Assembly (NCBI GenBank): GCA_045599325.1
Contig: JAZRVT010000048.1
Location: 1 to 36,329, forward strand
Reading direction: 5' to 3'
Length of the DNA stretch: 36,329 bases
Source of the DNA: Cacconaster sp045599325
Lineage (GTDB): Bacteria > Bacteroidota > Bacteroidia > Bacteroidales > UBA932
Below the pieces are notes generated by a model that was not told where the DNA came from, made no database searches, and saw only the letters and a program-made list of their open reading frames with translations. Positions within the stretch are counted from its first letter, which is position 1; each line of letters begins with the position of its first letter. A program made the translations under genes and the position numbers. Shown one piece after another: positions 20,781-28,900 of the stretch.

Positions 20781-22814
20781 ATGATAGACCAGGCAACCAA
20801 GGAGAAGATTCTGGACGCTGTCCGGATAGAGGAGGTGATAGGAGATTTTGTCTCCCTCCGCCGCCGTGGCGCCAACTATCTGGGCCTCTGTCCTTTCCAT
20901 CAGGACAAGAATCCTTCGATGAGTGTCTCCTCCACCAAGGGGATTTTCAAATGCTTCGCCTGCGGCAAGTCGGGAACAGCCGTTTCCTTCGTAATGGAAC
21001 ACGAGCATATGAGCTTCCCGGATGCTCTGAAATACCTTGCGAAGAAATATCACATTGAGATTGTGGAGAAGGAGGAGTCTGCAGAGGATGTGGCGAACAG
21101 GATGAGACGCGAGAGCCTGCTGGTGGTGTCGGAGTATGCCCAGAAGTACTATGAGAACATCCTCTGGAACACTGAGGTGGGGAAGGCGATAGGCCTTTCA
21201 TACTTCCGCGAGCGCAAGTTCTCCGATGAGACCATCCGCAAGTTCGGCCTCGGCTATGCCTCTTCAAGACCGCTGACACTCAGTTCGCAGGCTCTGAAAG
21301 AGGGCTATAAGGCAGAGTACCTTGTCGATGCCGGCCTCTGTCTCCGCCGTGAGAACAGCCAGGAGATCTATGACCGTTTCTTCGACAGGGTGATGTTCCC
21401 GATCCACTCCCTGAGCGGCAGGGTCGTGGCGTTCGGCGGCAGGACTCTCAAGACCGACAAGAGCGTGGCCAAGTATGTCAACAGCCCTGAGACTGAGATA
21501 TACATCAAACGCCAGAATCTCTACGGACTTTTCCAGGCCAAGAATGCCATTGTCAAGAATGACAAATGCATACTTGTCGAGGGTTACGCCGACGTGATAT
21601 CGATGCACCAGTCTGGCATCGAGAATGTGGTTGCAAGCTCGGGAACTTCGCTCACAGTGGAGCAGATAAGGCTCATCAAGAGGTTCACTGAGAATGTCAC
21701 GGTCATCTACGACGGCGATGCGGCTGGCATCAAGGCCGCCCTCCGCGGCATCGACCTGATCCTCGAAGAGGGGTTGAAGGTGAAAGTGGTCCTGCTTCCG
21801 CCGGAGGATGACCCCGATTCATTCGCCAAGGCCCACACCAGGACCGAGATACTGGAATTCATAGATGAGAACGAGAAGGATTTCATCTCCTTCAAGATGG
21901 ACATCCTCTCACGCGGCACCGCGAACGACCCGTTCGAGCGTGCACGCGTGATTGACGACATAATACAGAGTGTTTCGGTCATCCCTGACCCTATCCTGAG
22001 GAACATCTGTGCAGATATGGTCGCTGACAAGTTCGACCAGAAGAGCGAGACAGTGCTCCACAAGATCTCCTCGATGAGGAAGAAGAAGCGCGAACTGGCC
22101 CGTTCCCGTCAGGCTGTCGAGAGCCGCCCGCGTGAAGAAGTGCCTCCTCTACCGTCAGAACCTTATGAGTACGGCGAGGAGCTGCAGCCGGTTCCTGAGA
22201 CTCAACCGCGGCGTGAAGCTGCTGTGATGGATTCTTACCTCGCGGTTCCTGAGAAAGAGCTGGTTTATTATCTGATCAAGTTCGGAGAGTATAGGTTCGT
22301 CCCGGAGAGGAATCTGGCTTATGGGGCCGATCCTCAGGAGGATATGACTGTTGCTGAGTATATCAGGAATTCACTCGATGAGGATGAGGTGGTATTCACC
22401 TGCGACATCTTCCGCCGCATATATGACCTCTATTACGACTTTACCGCCTCGCTTCCTGCTGATGAGGATTCCGCTGCAAGGCAGGAGCGCATCCAGCGCT
22501 ATTTCTCCACTCACGAGGACCAGGAGGTGACCTCCCAGACGCTCGACATCATCTGTGAGCAGCATCCGGTCACTGTCAAGACCTTCCGCGAATCGATAAT
22601 GCCTGAGCACCTGCAGCTCTCCGCAGTGGTGCCTAAGGCAGTGTACATATACAAATACCGCATCGTTGACCTGTCCTGCACAGCCTTGACCAAGGAGATC
22701 ATGCAGATGCAGCGTGACGGCGGAGACGAAGAGACCTTGAAGCAGGCGGTCGAAAGGCTGCAGCTGCTCAATACCATAAAAAAACAATTAGCAAAAAGTT
22801 CTAAAAGATTATGA
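20781..22814 (+). CDS. dnaG: DNA primase
   Basis: Synthesises RNA primers for replication together with the DnaB helicase. The 677 residues include the zinc-binding domain (C37, H40, C58, C61 in LCPFHQDKNP and FKCFACGKSG), the RNA polymerase core with GLSYFRERKF and GGRTL, the TOPRIM motif ILVEGYADVISMHQSG followed by a DGDAAG metal site, and a longer, less conserved C-terminal helicase-binding part. A Pro/Arg-rich linker (about residues 440-480) separates the core from this part. The stop overlaps the metG start (ATGA), so the two are coupled. Confidence 0.97.
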   Translation: MIDQATKEKILDAVRIEEVIGDFVSLRRRGANYLGLCPFHQDKNPSMSVSSTKGIFKCFACGKSGTAVSFVMEHEHMSFPDALKYLAKKYHIEIVEKEESAEDVANRMRRESLLVVSEYAQKYYENILWNTEVGKAIGLSYFRERKFSDETIRKFGLGYASSRPLTLSSQALKEGYKAEYLVDAGLCLRRENSQEIYDRFFDRVMFPIHSLSGRVVAFGGRTLKTDKSVAKYVNSPETEIYIKRQNLYGLFQAKNAIVKNDKCILVEGYADVISMHQSGIENVVASSGTSLTVEQIRLIKRFTENVTVIYDGDAAGIKAALRGIDLILEEGLKVKVVLLPPEDDPDSFAKAHTRTEILEFIDENEKDFISFKMDILSRGTANDPFERARVIDDIIQSVSVIPDPILRNICADMVADKFDQKSETVLHKISSMRKKKRELARSRQAVESRPREEVPPLPSEPYEYGEELQPVPETQPRREAAVMDSYLAVPEKELVYYLIKFGEYRFVPERNLAYGADPQEDMTVAEYIRNSLDEDEVVFTCDIFRRIYDLYYDFTASLPADEDSAARQERIQRYFSTHEDQEVTSQTLDIICEQHPVTVKTFRESIMPEHLQLSAVVPKAVYIYKYRIVDLSCTALTKEIMQMQRDGGDEETLKQAVERLQLLNTIKKQLAKSSKRL

Positions 22815-24856
22815 AAAAGAGAAATCTTGTAACCTGCGCCCTGCCGTATGCAAACGGTCCTGTCCACATCGGTCATCTTGCCGGAGTCTATGTCCCTGCT
22901 GACATCTATGTGAGATATCTCCGAATGCGCGGACGCGAGACTCTTTTCGTATGCGGTTCTGACGAACACGGTGTCCCTGTGACTATGGCCGCCCGCAAGG
23001 AGGGCTGCTCACCTCAGGATATCGTTGACAAATATCATAATATCATAAAGGATGCTTTCGCTGATTTCGGCATCGGGTTCGACATCTACTCGCGGACCAG
23101 CTCCTCAATTCATTCGAAGAACGCTTCGCAGTTCTTCCGCAAGCTCTATGATGAGGGCAAGTTCATTGAGAAGGAGAGCGAGCAGTTCTACGACCCTGAG
23201 GCAAAGGTGTTCCTTGCTGACCGCTACATTGTGGGCACCTGCCCGAAATGCGGCGCAGAGGGCGCGTATGGCGACCAGTGCGAGAAGTGCGGCTCGACGC
23301 TCAGTCCAGAGGAACTGATCAACCCTCATTCAAAGGTGAGCGGTGCTGAGCCTGTCAAGAAGATGACGAAGCACTGGTATCTGCCTCTCGAGCAGTATGA
23401 GGGATGGCTCCGCGAATGGATTCTGGACGGCCACAAGGAGTGGAAACCGAATGTCTACGGCCAGTGCAAGAGCTGGCTGGACGGCGGCCTGCAGCCGAGA
23501 GCCGTCAGCCGCGACCTTGACTGGGGTGTCCCTGTCCCTGTTGAGGGCGCTGACGGCAAGGTGCTCTATGTCTGGTTTGACGCGCCTATAGGATACATCT
23601 CCAACACTATCGAGCTTCTTCCGGACGAATGGGAGAAGTGGTGGAAGAGTGAGGACACACGCCTTGTCCACTTCATCGGCAAGGACAATATCGTCTTCCA
23701 CTGCATCGTCTTCCCTTCAATGCTGAAAGCCTACGGCGACGGCTTCATCCTTCCTGAGAATGTGCCTGCCAACGAGTTCCTCAATCTCGAGGGCGACAAG
23801 ATCTCCACTTCGCGCAACTGGGCTGTGTGGCTGCACGAATATCTCCGCGACTTCCCGGGCAAGCAGGACACTCTCCGCTATGTGCTGACCGCGAACGCCC
23901 CTGAGACAAAGGACAACGACTTCACCTGGAGGGACTTCCAGGCCCGCAACAACAGTGAGCTGGTGGCAGTTTACGGAAACTTCGTGAACAGGGCGGTTGT
24001 TCTGACTCACAAGTATTTCGGCGGCAAGGTGCCTGCTGACCTCAAGCCTAAGCCGATTGATGCTGAAGTGCTCGCACAGATTCCTGCCATCAGGGAGAGC
24101 ATCGAGGAGAATATCGAGAACTACAAGTTCCGCGAGGCCCTGAAAGATGCGATGAACCTGGCCCGTCTCGGCAACAAGTATCTCACAGACACTGAGCCTT
24201 GGGCTGTCGCAAAGAGCGATATGGACCGCACCGCTTCCATCCTCTATACATCTCTCCAGCTCTGCGCAAATCTCGCTGTGGCGTTCGCTCCGTTCCTGCC
24301 GTTCTCGACTGAGAAGCTCTGCAGGATTCTTAATACCGGTGCTCCTGAGTGGGAGAACCTCGGCCGCTGCGACATCCTTGCGACTGGTCACGAGATCGGC
24401 AAGGCTGAACTTCTCTTCTCCAAGGTTGAGGATGAGGAGATCCAGAAGCAGACCGACCGGCTTGAGGCCATCAAGGCTGCCCGCCTCGCGGCTGAGGCTG
24501 AGGCTGCTCCTAAGGTTGCTCCTGCAAAGGATCAGTGCACTTTCGATGAGTTCGGGAAGATGGACATCCGCACCGCAACTGTCCTTGAGGCCGAGAGGGT
24601 TCCTAAGACTGACAAGCTTCTGAAACTGACCATCGACACAGGCCTTGACAAGCGTGTCATAGTTTCAGGCATTGCCGAGTACTACTCTCCTGAGGAGATG
24701 GTGGGCAAGCAGATCTGCATCCTCGCAAACCTCCAGCCGCGCACTATCCGTGGCATCGAGAGCAAGGGAATGATTCTGATGGCCAAACAGCTCGACGGCA
24801 AGATGCGTATCGTCACCCCTGAAGAGCGCCTCACCAACGGCGCTACAATCGGCTAA
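22811..24856 (+). CDS. metG: Methionyl-tRNA synthetase
   Basis: Charges tRNA-Met with methionine. The 681-residue class I synthetase shows the HIGH motif (H19-H22 in PVHIGHLAG), the zinc knuckle CPKCGAEGAYGDQCEKCG, the KMSKS equivalent KISTSRNW and, at the C-terminus, a tRNA-binding EMAP/OB domain (about 570-681: FGKMDIRTATVLEAERVP and GIESKGMILMA) which promotes dimer formation in this type. It overlaps dnaG by four bases and is followed by a bidirectional terminator. Confidence 0.97.
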   Translation: MKKRNLVTCALPYANGPVHIGHLAGVYVPADIYVRYLRMRGRETLFVCGSDEHGVPVTMAARKEGCSPQDIVDKYHNIIKDAFADFGIGFDIYSRTSSSIHSKNASQFFRKLYDEGKFIEKESEQFYDPEAKVFLADRYIVGTCPKCGAEGAYGDQCEKCGSTLSPEELINPHSKVSGAEPVKKMTKHWYLPLEQYEGWLREWILDGHKEWKPNVYGQCKSWLDGGLQPRAVSRDLDWGVPVPVEGADGKVLYVWFDAPIGYISNTIELLPDEWEKWWKSEDTRLVHFIGKDNIVFHCIVFPSMLKAYGDGFILPENVPANEFLNLEGDKISTSRNWAVWLHEYLRDFPGKQDTLRYVLTANAPETKDNDFTWRDFQARNNSELVAVYGNFVNRAVVLTHKYFGGKVPADLKPKPIDAEVLAQIPAIRESIEENIENYKFREALKDAMNLARLGNKYLTDTEPWAVAKSDMDRTASILYTSLQLCANLAVAFAPFLPFSTEKLCRILNTGAPEWENLGRCDILATGHEIGKAELLFSKVEDEEIQKQTDRLEAIKAARLAAEAEAAPKVAPAKDQCTFDEFGKMDIRTATVLEAERVPKTDKLLKLTIDTGLDKRVIVSGIAEYYSPEEMVGKQICILANLQPRTIRGIESKGMILMAKQLDGKMRIVTPEERLTNGATIG

Positions 24857-24873
24857 CAGCAGTCGCCGGGTAG

Positions 24874-24910
24874 AAAAATGGCTGACCGCGCTCACGGTCA
24901 GCCATTTTTT
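24874..24910. terminator. Bidirectional intrinsic terminator after metG
   Basis: AAAAATGGCTGACCG and CGGTCAGCCATTTTTT pair perfectly over 15 bp around a 6-base loop. It lies between two convergent genes and serves metG (plus) and the barrel gene (minus). Confidence 0.93.
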
Positions 24911-24932
24911 GATGCTGCTTTGTGACAGAAGC

Positions 24933-25547
24933 TTAGATGCGGAAGCGGAGTCCGAGCTGGAGGAATCCCTGGAAACCTGCGCCGAGCTCTGTGAAGCCGC
25001 GGACTGTGTCGCCGCCGAACTCAACACCTACGAGAGAGAGGTGGGCGGTCGGGAGACCGATGGTATGTGAGTCGTTGGCATCCATCATGGTTGCGTTGGC
25101 AATCATAACGCCGAGCGCCGGTTTTGAGTACATTCCGACATTTGGTCTGTTGAACCAGTAGATGCGGCTCTCTACCATAACTGTGAACATATTGAAAGCT
25201 GCAGCTGAAACGGAGCCTGTATTGTCCTTGAGGTCAAGGCTCAGACGGTTGTAACCGAAGTTGCCGCCTATGGTGAAAGTCCTGTTGAGCTGGTAGCCGT
25301 AGCTGAGGTTGATGAATCCGCTGGATCCGCCGCTCTTGATGGTTATTCCCTCTCCTGCGATATCATCGACGAATGAGAAATAGTTTGAAACAGTGTTCAG
25401 TGCAATGCCTATTGCGGAAAGACCGTATCCGACAGAGATTGAGCTGGGTGAGTCAAGACTGGACCAGCCGCGCTGGTACATCTGCTGTGCATTGGCAGTG
25501 GTGGCCACAGCCAGGAGGGCCGCCAGTGCGATGATAATCTTCTTCAT
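24933..25547 (-). CDS. Outer-membrane beta-barrel protein
   Basis: A 204-residue secreted protein: signal peptide MKKIIIALAALLAVATTANAQ, then alternating strands rich in Gly, Tyr and Phe (for example GFINLSYGYQLNRTFTIGG, and ELGAGFQGFLQLGLRFRI with an outer-membrane-type end). It is likely a small eight-stranded barrel of unknown function. I start it at 25547 to give the signal; the frame upstream overlaps trpS. It lies 16 bases after trpS on the same strand and may be the third gene of the recA-trpS transcript. Confidence 0.8.
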   Translation of the reverse strand: MKKIIIALAALLAVATTANAQQMYQRGWSSLDSPSSISVGYGLSAIGIALNTVSNYFSFVDDIAGEGITIKSGGSSGFINLSYGYQLNRTFTIGGNFGYNRLSLDLKDNTGSVSAAAFNMFTVMVESRIYWFNRPNVGMYSKPALGVMIANATMMDANDSHTIGLPTAHLSLVGVEFGGDTVRGFTELGAGFQGFLQLGLRFRI

Positions 25548-25563
25548 AGTGGTGTGCTGATTG

Positions 25564-26715
25564 TTATTTGTATTTTTCAGTCTGTTCCTTGATGAGTTCG
25601 TCCAGGACGCCCTCGTCAAAATAATTGATCTTCATAGAGCGCTTGACAGCTGCGAGAGTGTCAGCAGCTTCTGCGCGTGCTGCCTCGGAACCCCTGCGGA
25701 GCACTTCGTATACATACGGGATGTTCTTCTCAAGTTCGTGCCGGCGTTCGCGTATCGGGGCGAGGGTGTCGTTCAGCACCTCGTAGAGGAACTTCTTGAT
25801 CATCATATCCCCGAGGCCTCCGGCACGGTACTGCGCCTTGACCTCTTCCAGGTTGTGAAACTCGAAGCTGACCTTCTTGCCCACGAAGCAGTCACCGAAC
25901 TTTGCGAAGTGCTCGTCGCGGCAGAAAGCATCGAGATAGGTGAAGACAGTGTTGCCCTCCACCTTGCCCGGATCGCTCACCTGAAGGTGCCCCGGGTCGG
26001 TGAACATCCCGCGCACCTTCTCCCAGATTGTCTCAGCAGGGTCGGAGAGGTAGATGCAGTTGCCGAGAGACTTGCTCATCTTCGCCTTGCCGTCAGTGCC
26101 GGGGAGGCGGAGGCAGGCAGCGTTGTCAGGGAGCAGGATGTCAGGCATCACAAGCGTCTCGCCGTACACGGCGTTGAACTTGTGCACAATCTCGCGGGTC
26201 TGCTCGATCATCGGGGCCTGGTCCTCGCCGACAGGGACAGTGGTGGCCTTGAAGGCAGTGATGTCAGCGGCCTGGCTGATAGGGTAGCAGAAGAAACCGA
26301 CAGGTGTGCCGGCCTTGTTGTCGCTGCCGTCCTCAGTCTCAGAGAAGCCGCGCATCTTGATCTCCTGCTTCACGGTAGGGTTGCGCTGGAGACGCTGCAC
26401 GGTCACGAGGTTGTTGTAGAAGAATGTGAGTTCTGTCAGCTCGCTGACCTGCGACTGGATAAAGATGGTGCTCTTTTCCGGGTCGAGGCCGCAGGACATA
26501 TAGTCCAGAGCCACTTCGATTATGTTCTGACGCACCTTCTCGGGATTGTCCGCATTGTCGGTAAGCGCCTGGGCGTCCGCAATCATTATGAATATCCTGT
26601 CGAATTCCCCTGAATTCTGGAGTTCGACCCTGCGGCGCAGGGAACCGACATAGTGACCGATATGCAGGCGGCCGGTAGGACGGTCGCCTGTGAGTATAAC
26701 TTTCTGTTTTGCCAT
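25564..26715 (-). CDS. trpS: Tryptophanyl-tRNA synthetase
   Basis: Charges tRNA-Trp. It is a 383-residue class I synthetase with RLHIGHYVGSL (HIGH at 18-21), the KMSKS loop in GKAKMSKSLGN and TGDRPTGRLH at the start. It is longer than the ~330-residue E. coli type, which is common in Bacteroidota. I chose the ATG at 26715 rather than the in-frame TTG at 26721, which lies before the recA stop. It starts two bases after the recA stop, so the two are co-transcribed. Confidence 0.95.
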   Translation of the reverse strand: MAKQKVILTGDRPTGRLHIGHYVGSLRRRVELQNSGEFDRIFIMIADAQALTDNADNPEKVRQNIIEVALDYMSCGLDPEKSTIFIQSQVSELTELTFFYNNLVTVQRLQRNPTVKQEIKMRGFSETEDGSDNKAGTPVGFFCYPISQAADITAFKATTVPVGEDQAPMIEQTREIVHKFNAVYGETLVMPDILLPDNAACLRLPGTDGKAKMSKSLGNCIYLSDPAETIWEKVRGMFTDPGHLQVSDPGKVEGNTVFTYLDAFCRDEHFAKFGDCFVGKKVSFEFHNLEEVKAQYRAGGLGDMMIKKFLYEVLNDTLAPIRERRHELEKNIPYVYEVLRRGSEAARAEAADTLAAVKRSMKINYFDEGVLDELIKEQTEKYK

Positions 26716-26717
26716 TG

Positions 26718-27716
26718 TCAATCTTTGATTTCTTTCAGTTTCTCGCGGATCTTCGATTCGATCTCGTCTGCGAGCTGCGGGTTGTCCCTCAGGAGTGCCT
26801 TGACGGCGTCACGGCCCTGTGCCAGCTTGGAATCCTCATAGCTGAACCAGGATCCGCTCTTCTTGATGATCTCGAACTCCACGCCGAGGTCCACAATCTC
26901 CCCGATATGGGAGATGCCTTCGCCGAAGACGATGTCGAACTCAGCCTTCTTGAATGGAGGGGCCATCTTGTTCTTCACGATCTTAGCCCTGGTGCGGTTG
27001 CCGGTGGCCTCTTCGCCGTCCTTGAGCTGGGTGACCCTGCGGACATCAATGCGCACCGAAGCATAGAACTTCAGTGCATTGCCGCCTGTAGTGGTCTCCG
27101 GATTGCCGAAAAGTATGCCGATCTTCTCGCGAAGCTGGTTGATGAAGATGCAGCAGGTGTTGGTCTTCGCGATGTTTGCAGTCAGTTTCCTGAGAGCCTG
27201 GCTCATCAGGCGTGCCTGGAGGCCCACCTTGTTGTCTCCCATCTCCCCTTCGATTTCTGCCTTCGGGGTGAGGGCTGCGACAGAGTCAATGACGACAATG
27301 TCGACTGCGCCGCTGCGGATGAGGTTGTCTGCAATCTCAAGCGCCTGCTCACCGTTGTCCGGCTGTGAGATGAGGAGCGTGTCGCAGTCTACGCCGAGGT
27401 TTCTGGCGTAGGTGCGGTCGAATGCGTGCTCAGCGTCGATGATGGCGGCGATGCCGCCCTGTTTCTGTGCTTCAGCTATTGCGTGGATAGCGAGTGTTGT
27501 CTTTCCGCTGGACTCAGGTCCGTAGATTTCAATGACTCTTCCGCGGGGATATCCTCCGATTCCCAGAGCGTGGTCGAGTGCGATTGAACCGGTAGCGATT
27601 GTTGAAACTTCCCAGTCAGGCTGGTCTCCCATCTTCATGATTGTGCCCTTGCCGAAATCCTTCTCGATTTTGGCGATAGTGGCCTGCAATGCCTTCAGTT
27701 TTTCTTCGTTTGCCAT
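26718..27716 (-). CDS. recA: Recombinase RecA
   Basis: The central homologous recombination and SOS protein, an ATP-dependent DNA strand exchange enzyme. The 332 residues carry Walker A GPESSGKT (66-73), the MSQALRKLTANIAKT stretch, VIDSVAAL (Walker B) and the L2-region NQLREKIGILFGNPETTTGG. The C-terminus is short. The promoter is at 27771-27778 with a leader of about 45-50 bases; I see no obvious LexA box. recX, its usual modulator, lies in the divergent transcript at 33522. Confidence 0.98.
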   Translation of the reverse strand: MANEEKLKALQATIAKIEKDFGKGTIMKMGDQPDWEVSTIATGSIALDHALGIGGYPRGRVIEIYGPESSGKTTLAIHAIAEAQKQGGIAAIIDAEHAFDRTYARNLGVDCDTLLISQPDNGEQALEIADNLIRSGAVDIVVIDSVAALTPKAEIEGEMGDNKVGLQARLMSQALRKLTANIAKTNTCCIFINQLREKIGILFGNPETTTGGNALKFYASVRIDVRRVTQLKDGEEATGNRTRAKIVKNKMAPPFKKAEFDIVFGEGISHIGEIVDLGVEFEIIKKSGSWFSYEDSKLAQGRDAVKALLRDNPQLADEIESKIREKLKEIKD

Positions 27717-27770
27717 AAATGCTGTTGTTAAAGAGTTAATGAATCGCTGACTTTTTCCGATTTATCCTTG

Positions 27771-27778
27771 CAAATATA
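27771..27778 (-). promoter_or_regulatory. -7 promoter element of recA-trpS
   Basis: On the minus strand it reads TATATTTG. It is back to back with the rlmN promoter, with 36 bases between the boxes. Confidence 0.6.
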
Positions 27779-27814
27779 CCGATTTTTTTTGTGCGGAGTG
27801 TAAGGGATTTGTGC

Positions 27815-27822
27815 TAAATTTG
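27815..27822 (+). promoter_or_regulatory. -7 promoter element of the rlmN-to-fumarase unit
   Basis: TAAATTTG fits TAnnTTTG, with a TTTG at 27788-27791 as a possible -33 element (spacer 23 bases, slightly long). It lies 25 bases before the rlmN ATG. Confidence 0.62.
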
Positions 27823-27846
27823 CAGTTAGCGGCAATTTTTGACGAT

Positions 27847-28896
27847 ATGAAAGAACCCCTTCTCGGAAAGAATCTCGCAGAACTGAAAGAGGTGGCAGCC
27901 TCTCTCGGCCTCCGTTCCTTTGCCGGGAGCCAGATTGCAGCCTGGCTTTATCAGAAGGGAGCTGTCTCTTTCGATGAGATGACGAACCTCTCAAAGGAGG
28001 CACGTGCCGCCCTTGCGGAGCGATACGAGGTCGGCAGAGTCTCTCCTGCCGGAAACCTGACCTCTTCCGACGGTACCAGGAAATACCTCTTCCCGACGTC
28101 CGTTGAAGGGAAATACATTGAGACTGTGATGATTCCCGAGTATGAAGACGGGTCCGAGGGTGGCATCGCCAGGGCCACTGTCTGCGTATCTTCCCAGGTC
28201 GGCTGCAAGATGAACTGCAGTTTCTGCATGACAGGCCGCGGCGGTTTCCACGGCAACCTCTCCGCTGCTGAGATCATCTCCCAGTTCCTCTCGATCGATG
28301 AGGCGGGCATCCTTACGAACGCCGTCTTTATGGGGATGGGAGAGCCGCTGGACAACTGGGAGAATGTGAAGAGGGTGCTTGACATACTGACTTCCGACTG
28401 GGGTTTCGGGTGGAGCCCGAAACGCATAACAGTCTCGACGATCGGCGTCATACCTAATCTGAAGCGTTTCCTCGATGAGAGCAGATGCCATCTTGCAGTC
28501 AGCCTCCACAACCCTTTCCCCGACCAGAGGGCAGCCCTTATGCCGGTGGAGAAGGGCTTCCACATAGAAGATGTGCTGGAACTGATCCGAAAGTACGACT
28601 TCAGCGGCCAGCGCAGAGTGAGCTTCGAGTATACAATGTTCGCCGGGGTCAACGACACAAAGCAGCACTGCGATGCCTTGCTGCGTCTGCTCAAGGGGCT
28701 GGAGTGCCGCGTGAACCTGATACGTTTCCACGCTGTCCCTGATTCTCCGCTCCGGACCTCCGCTCCGGAGGTGATTGAGGCTTTCAGGTCCAGACTCGTC
28801 CGCGGGGGTGTCACTGCGACCCTCCGGGCCTCACGGGGAGAAGACATAATGGCTGCCTGCGGCCTTCTTGCAGGAAAAGGACTGAAAAAACTATGA
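27847..28896 (+). CDS. rlmN: 23S rRNA/tRNA (adenine-C2) methyltransferase
   Basis: A radical SAM enzyme that methylates A2503 of 23S rRNA and A37 of some tRNAs. It has the radical SAM cluster motif CxxxCxxC (C120, C124, C127 in GCKMNCSFCMTG), the GMGEPLDNW stretch, and the catalytic second Cys near the end (C338 in MAACGLL); the first methyl-carrying residue is as in the family. Length 349. The ATG at 27847 is preferred to an in-frame ATG at 27811 because the latter lies before the promoter box. It is followed after four bases by the first patatin gene, which starts the long operon. Confidence 0.96.
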   Translation: MKEPLLGKNLAELKEVAASLGLRSFAGSQIAAWLYQKGAVSFDEMTNLSKEARAALAERYEVGRVSPAGNLTSSDGTRKYLFPTSVEGKYIETVMIPEYEDGSEGGIARATVCVSSQVGCKMNCSFCMTGRGGFHGNLSAAEIISQFLSIDEAGILTNAVFMGMGEPLDNWENVKRVLDILTSDWGFGWSPKRITVSTIGVIPNLKRFLDESRCHLAVSLHNPFPDQRAALMPVEKGFHIEDVLELIRKYDFSGQRRVSFEYTMFAGVNDTKQHCDALLRLLKGLECRVNLIRFHAVPDSPLRTSAPEVIEAFRSRLVRGGVTATLRASRGEDIMAACGLLAGKGLKKL

Positions 28897-28900
28897 CGAT

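Noticed and set aside
25561..26613. 350-codon open frame on the plus strand across trpS
   Set aside because: Antisense shadow of trpS (HIGH and KMSKS motifs on the other strand); no signal, no family.
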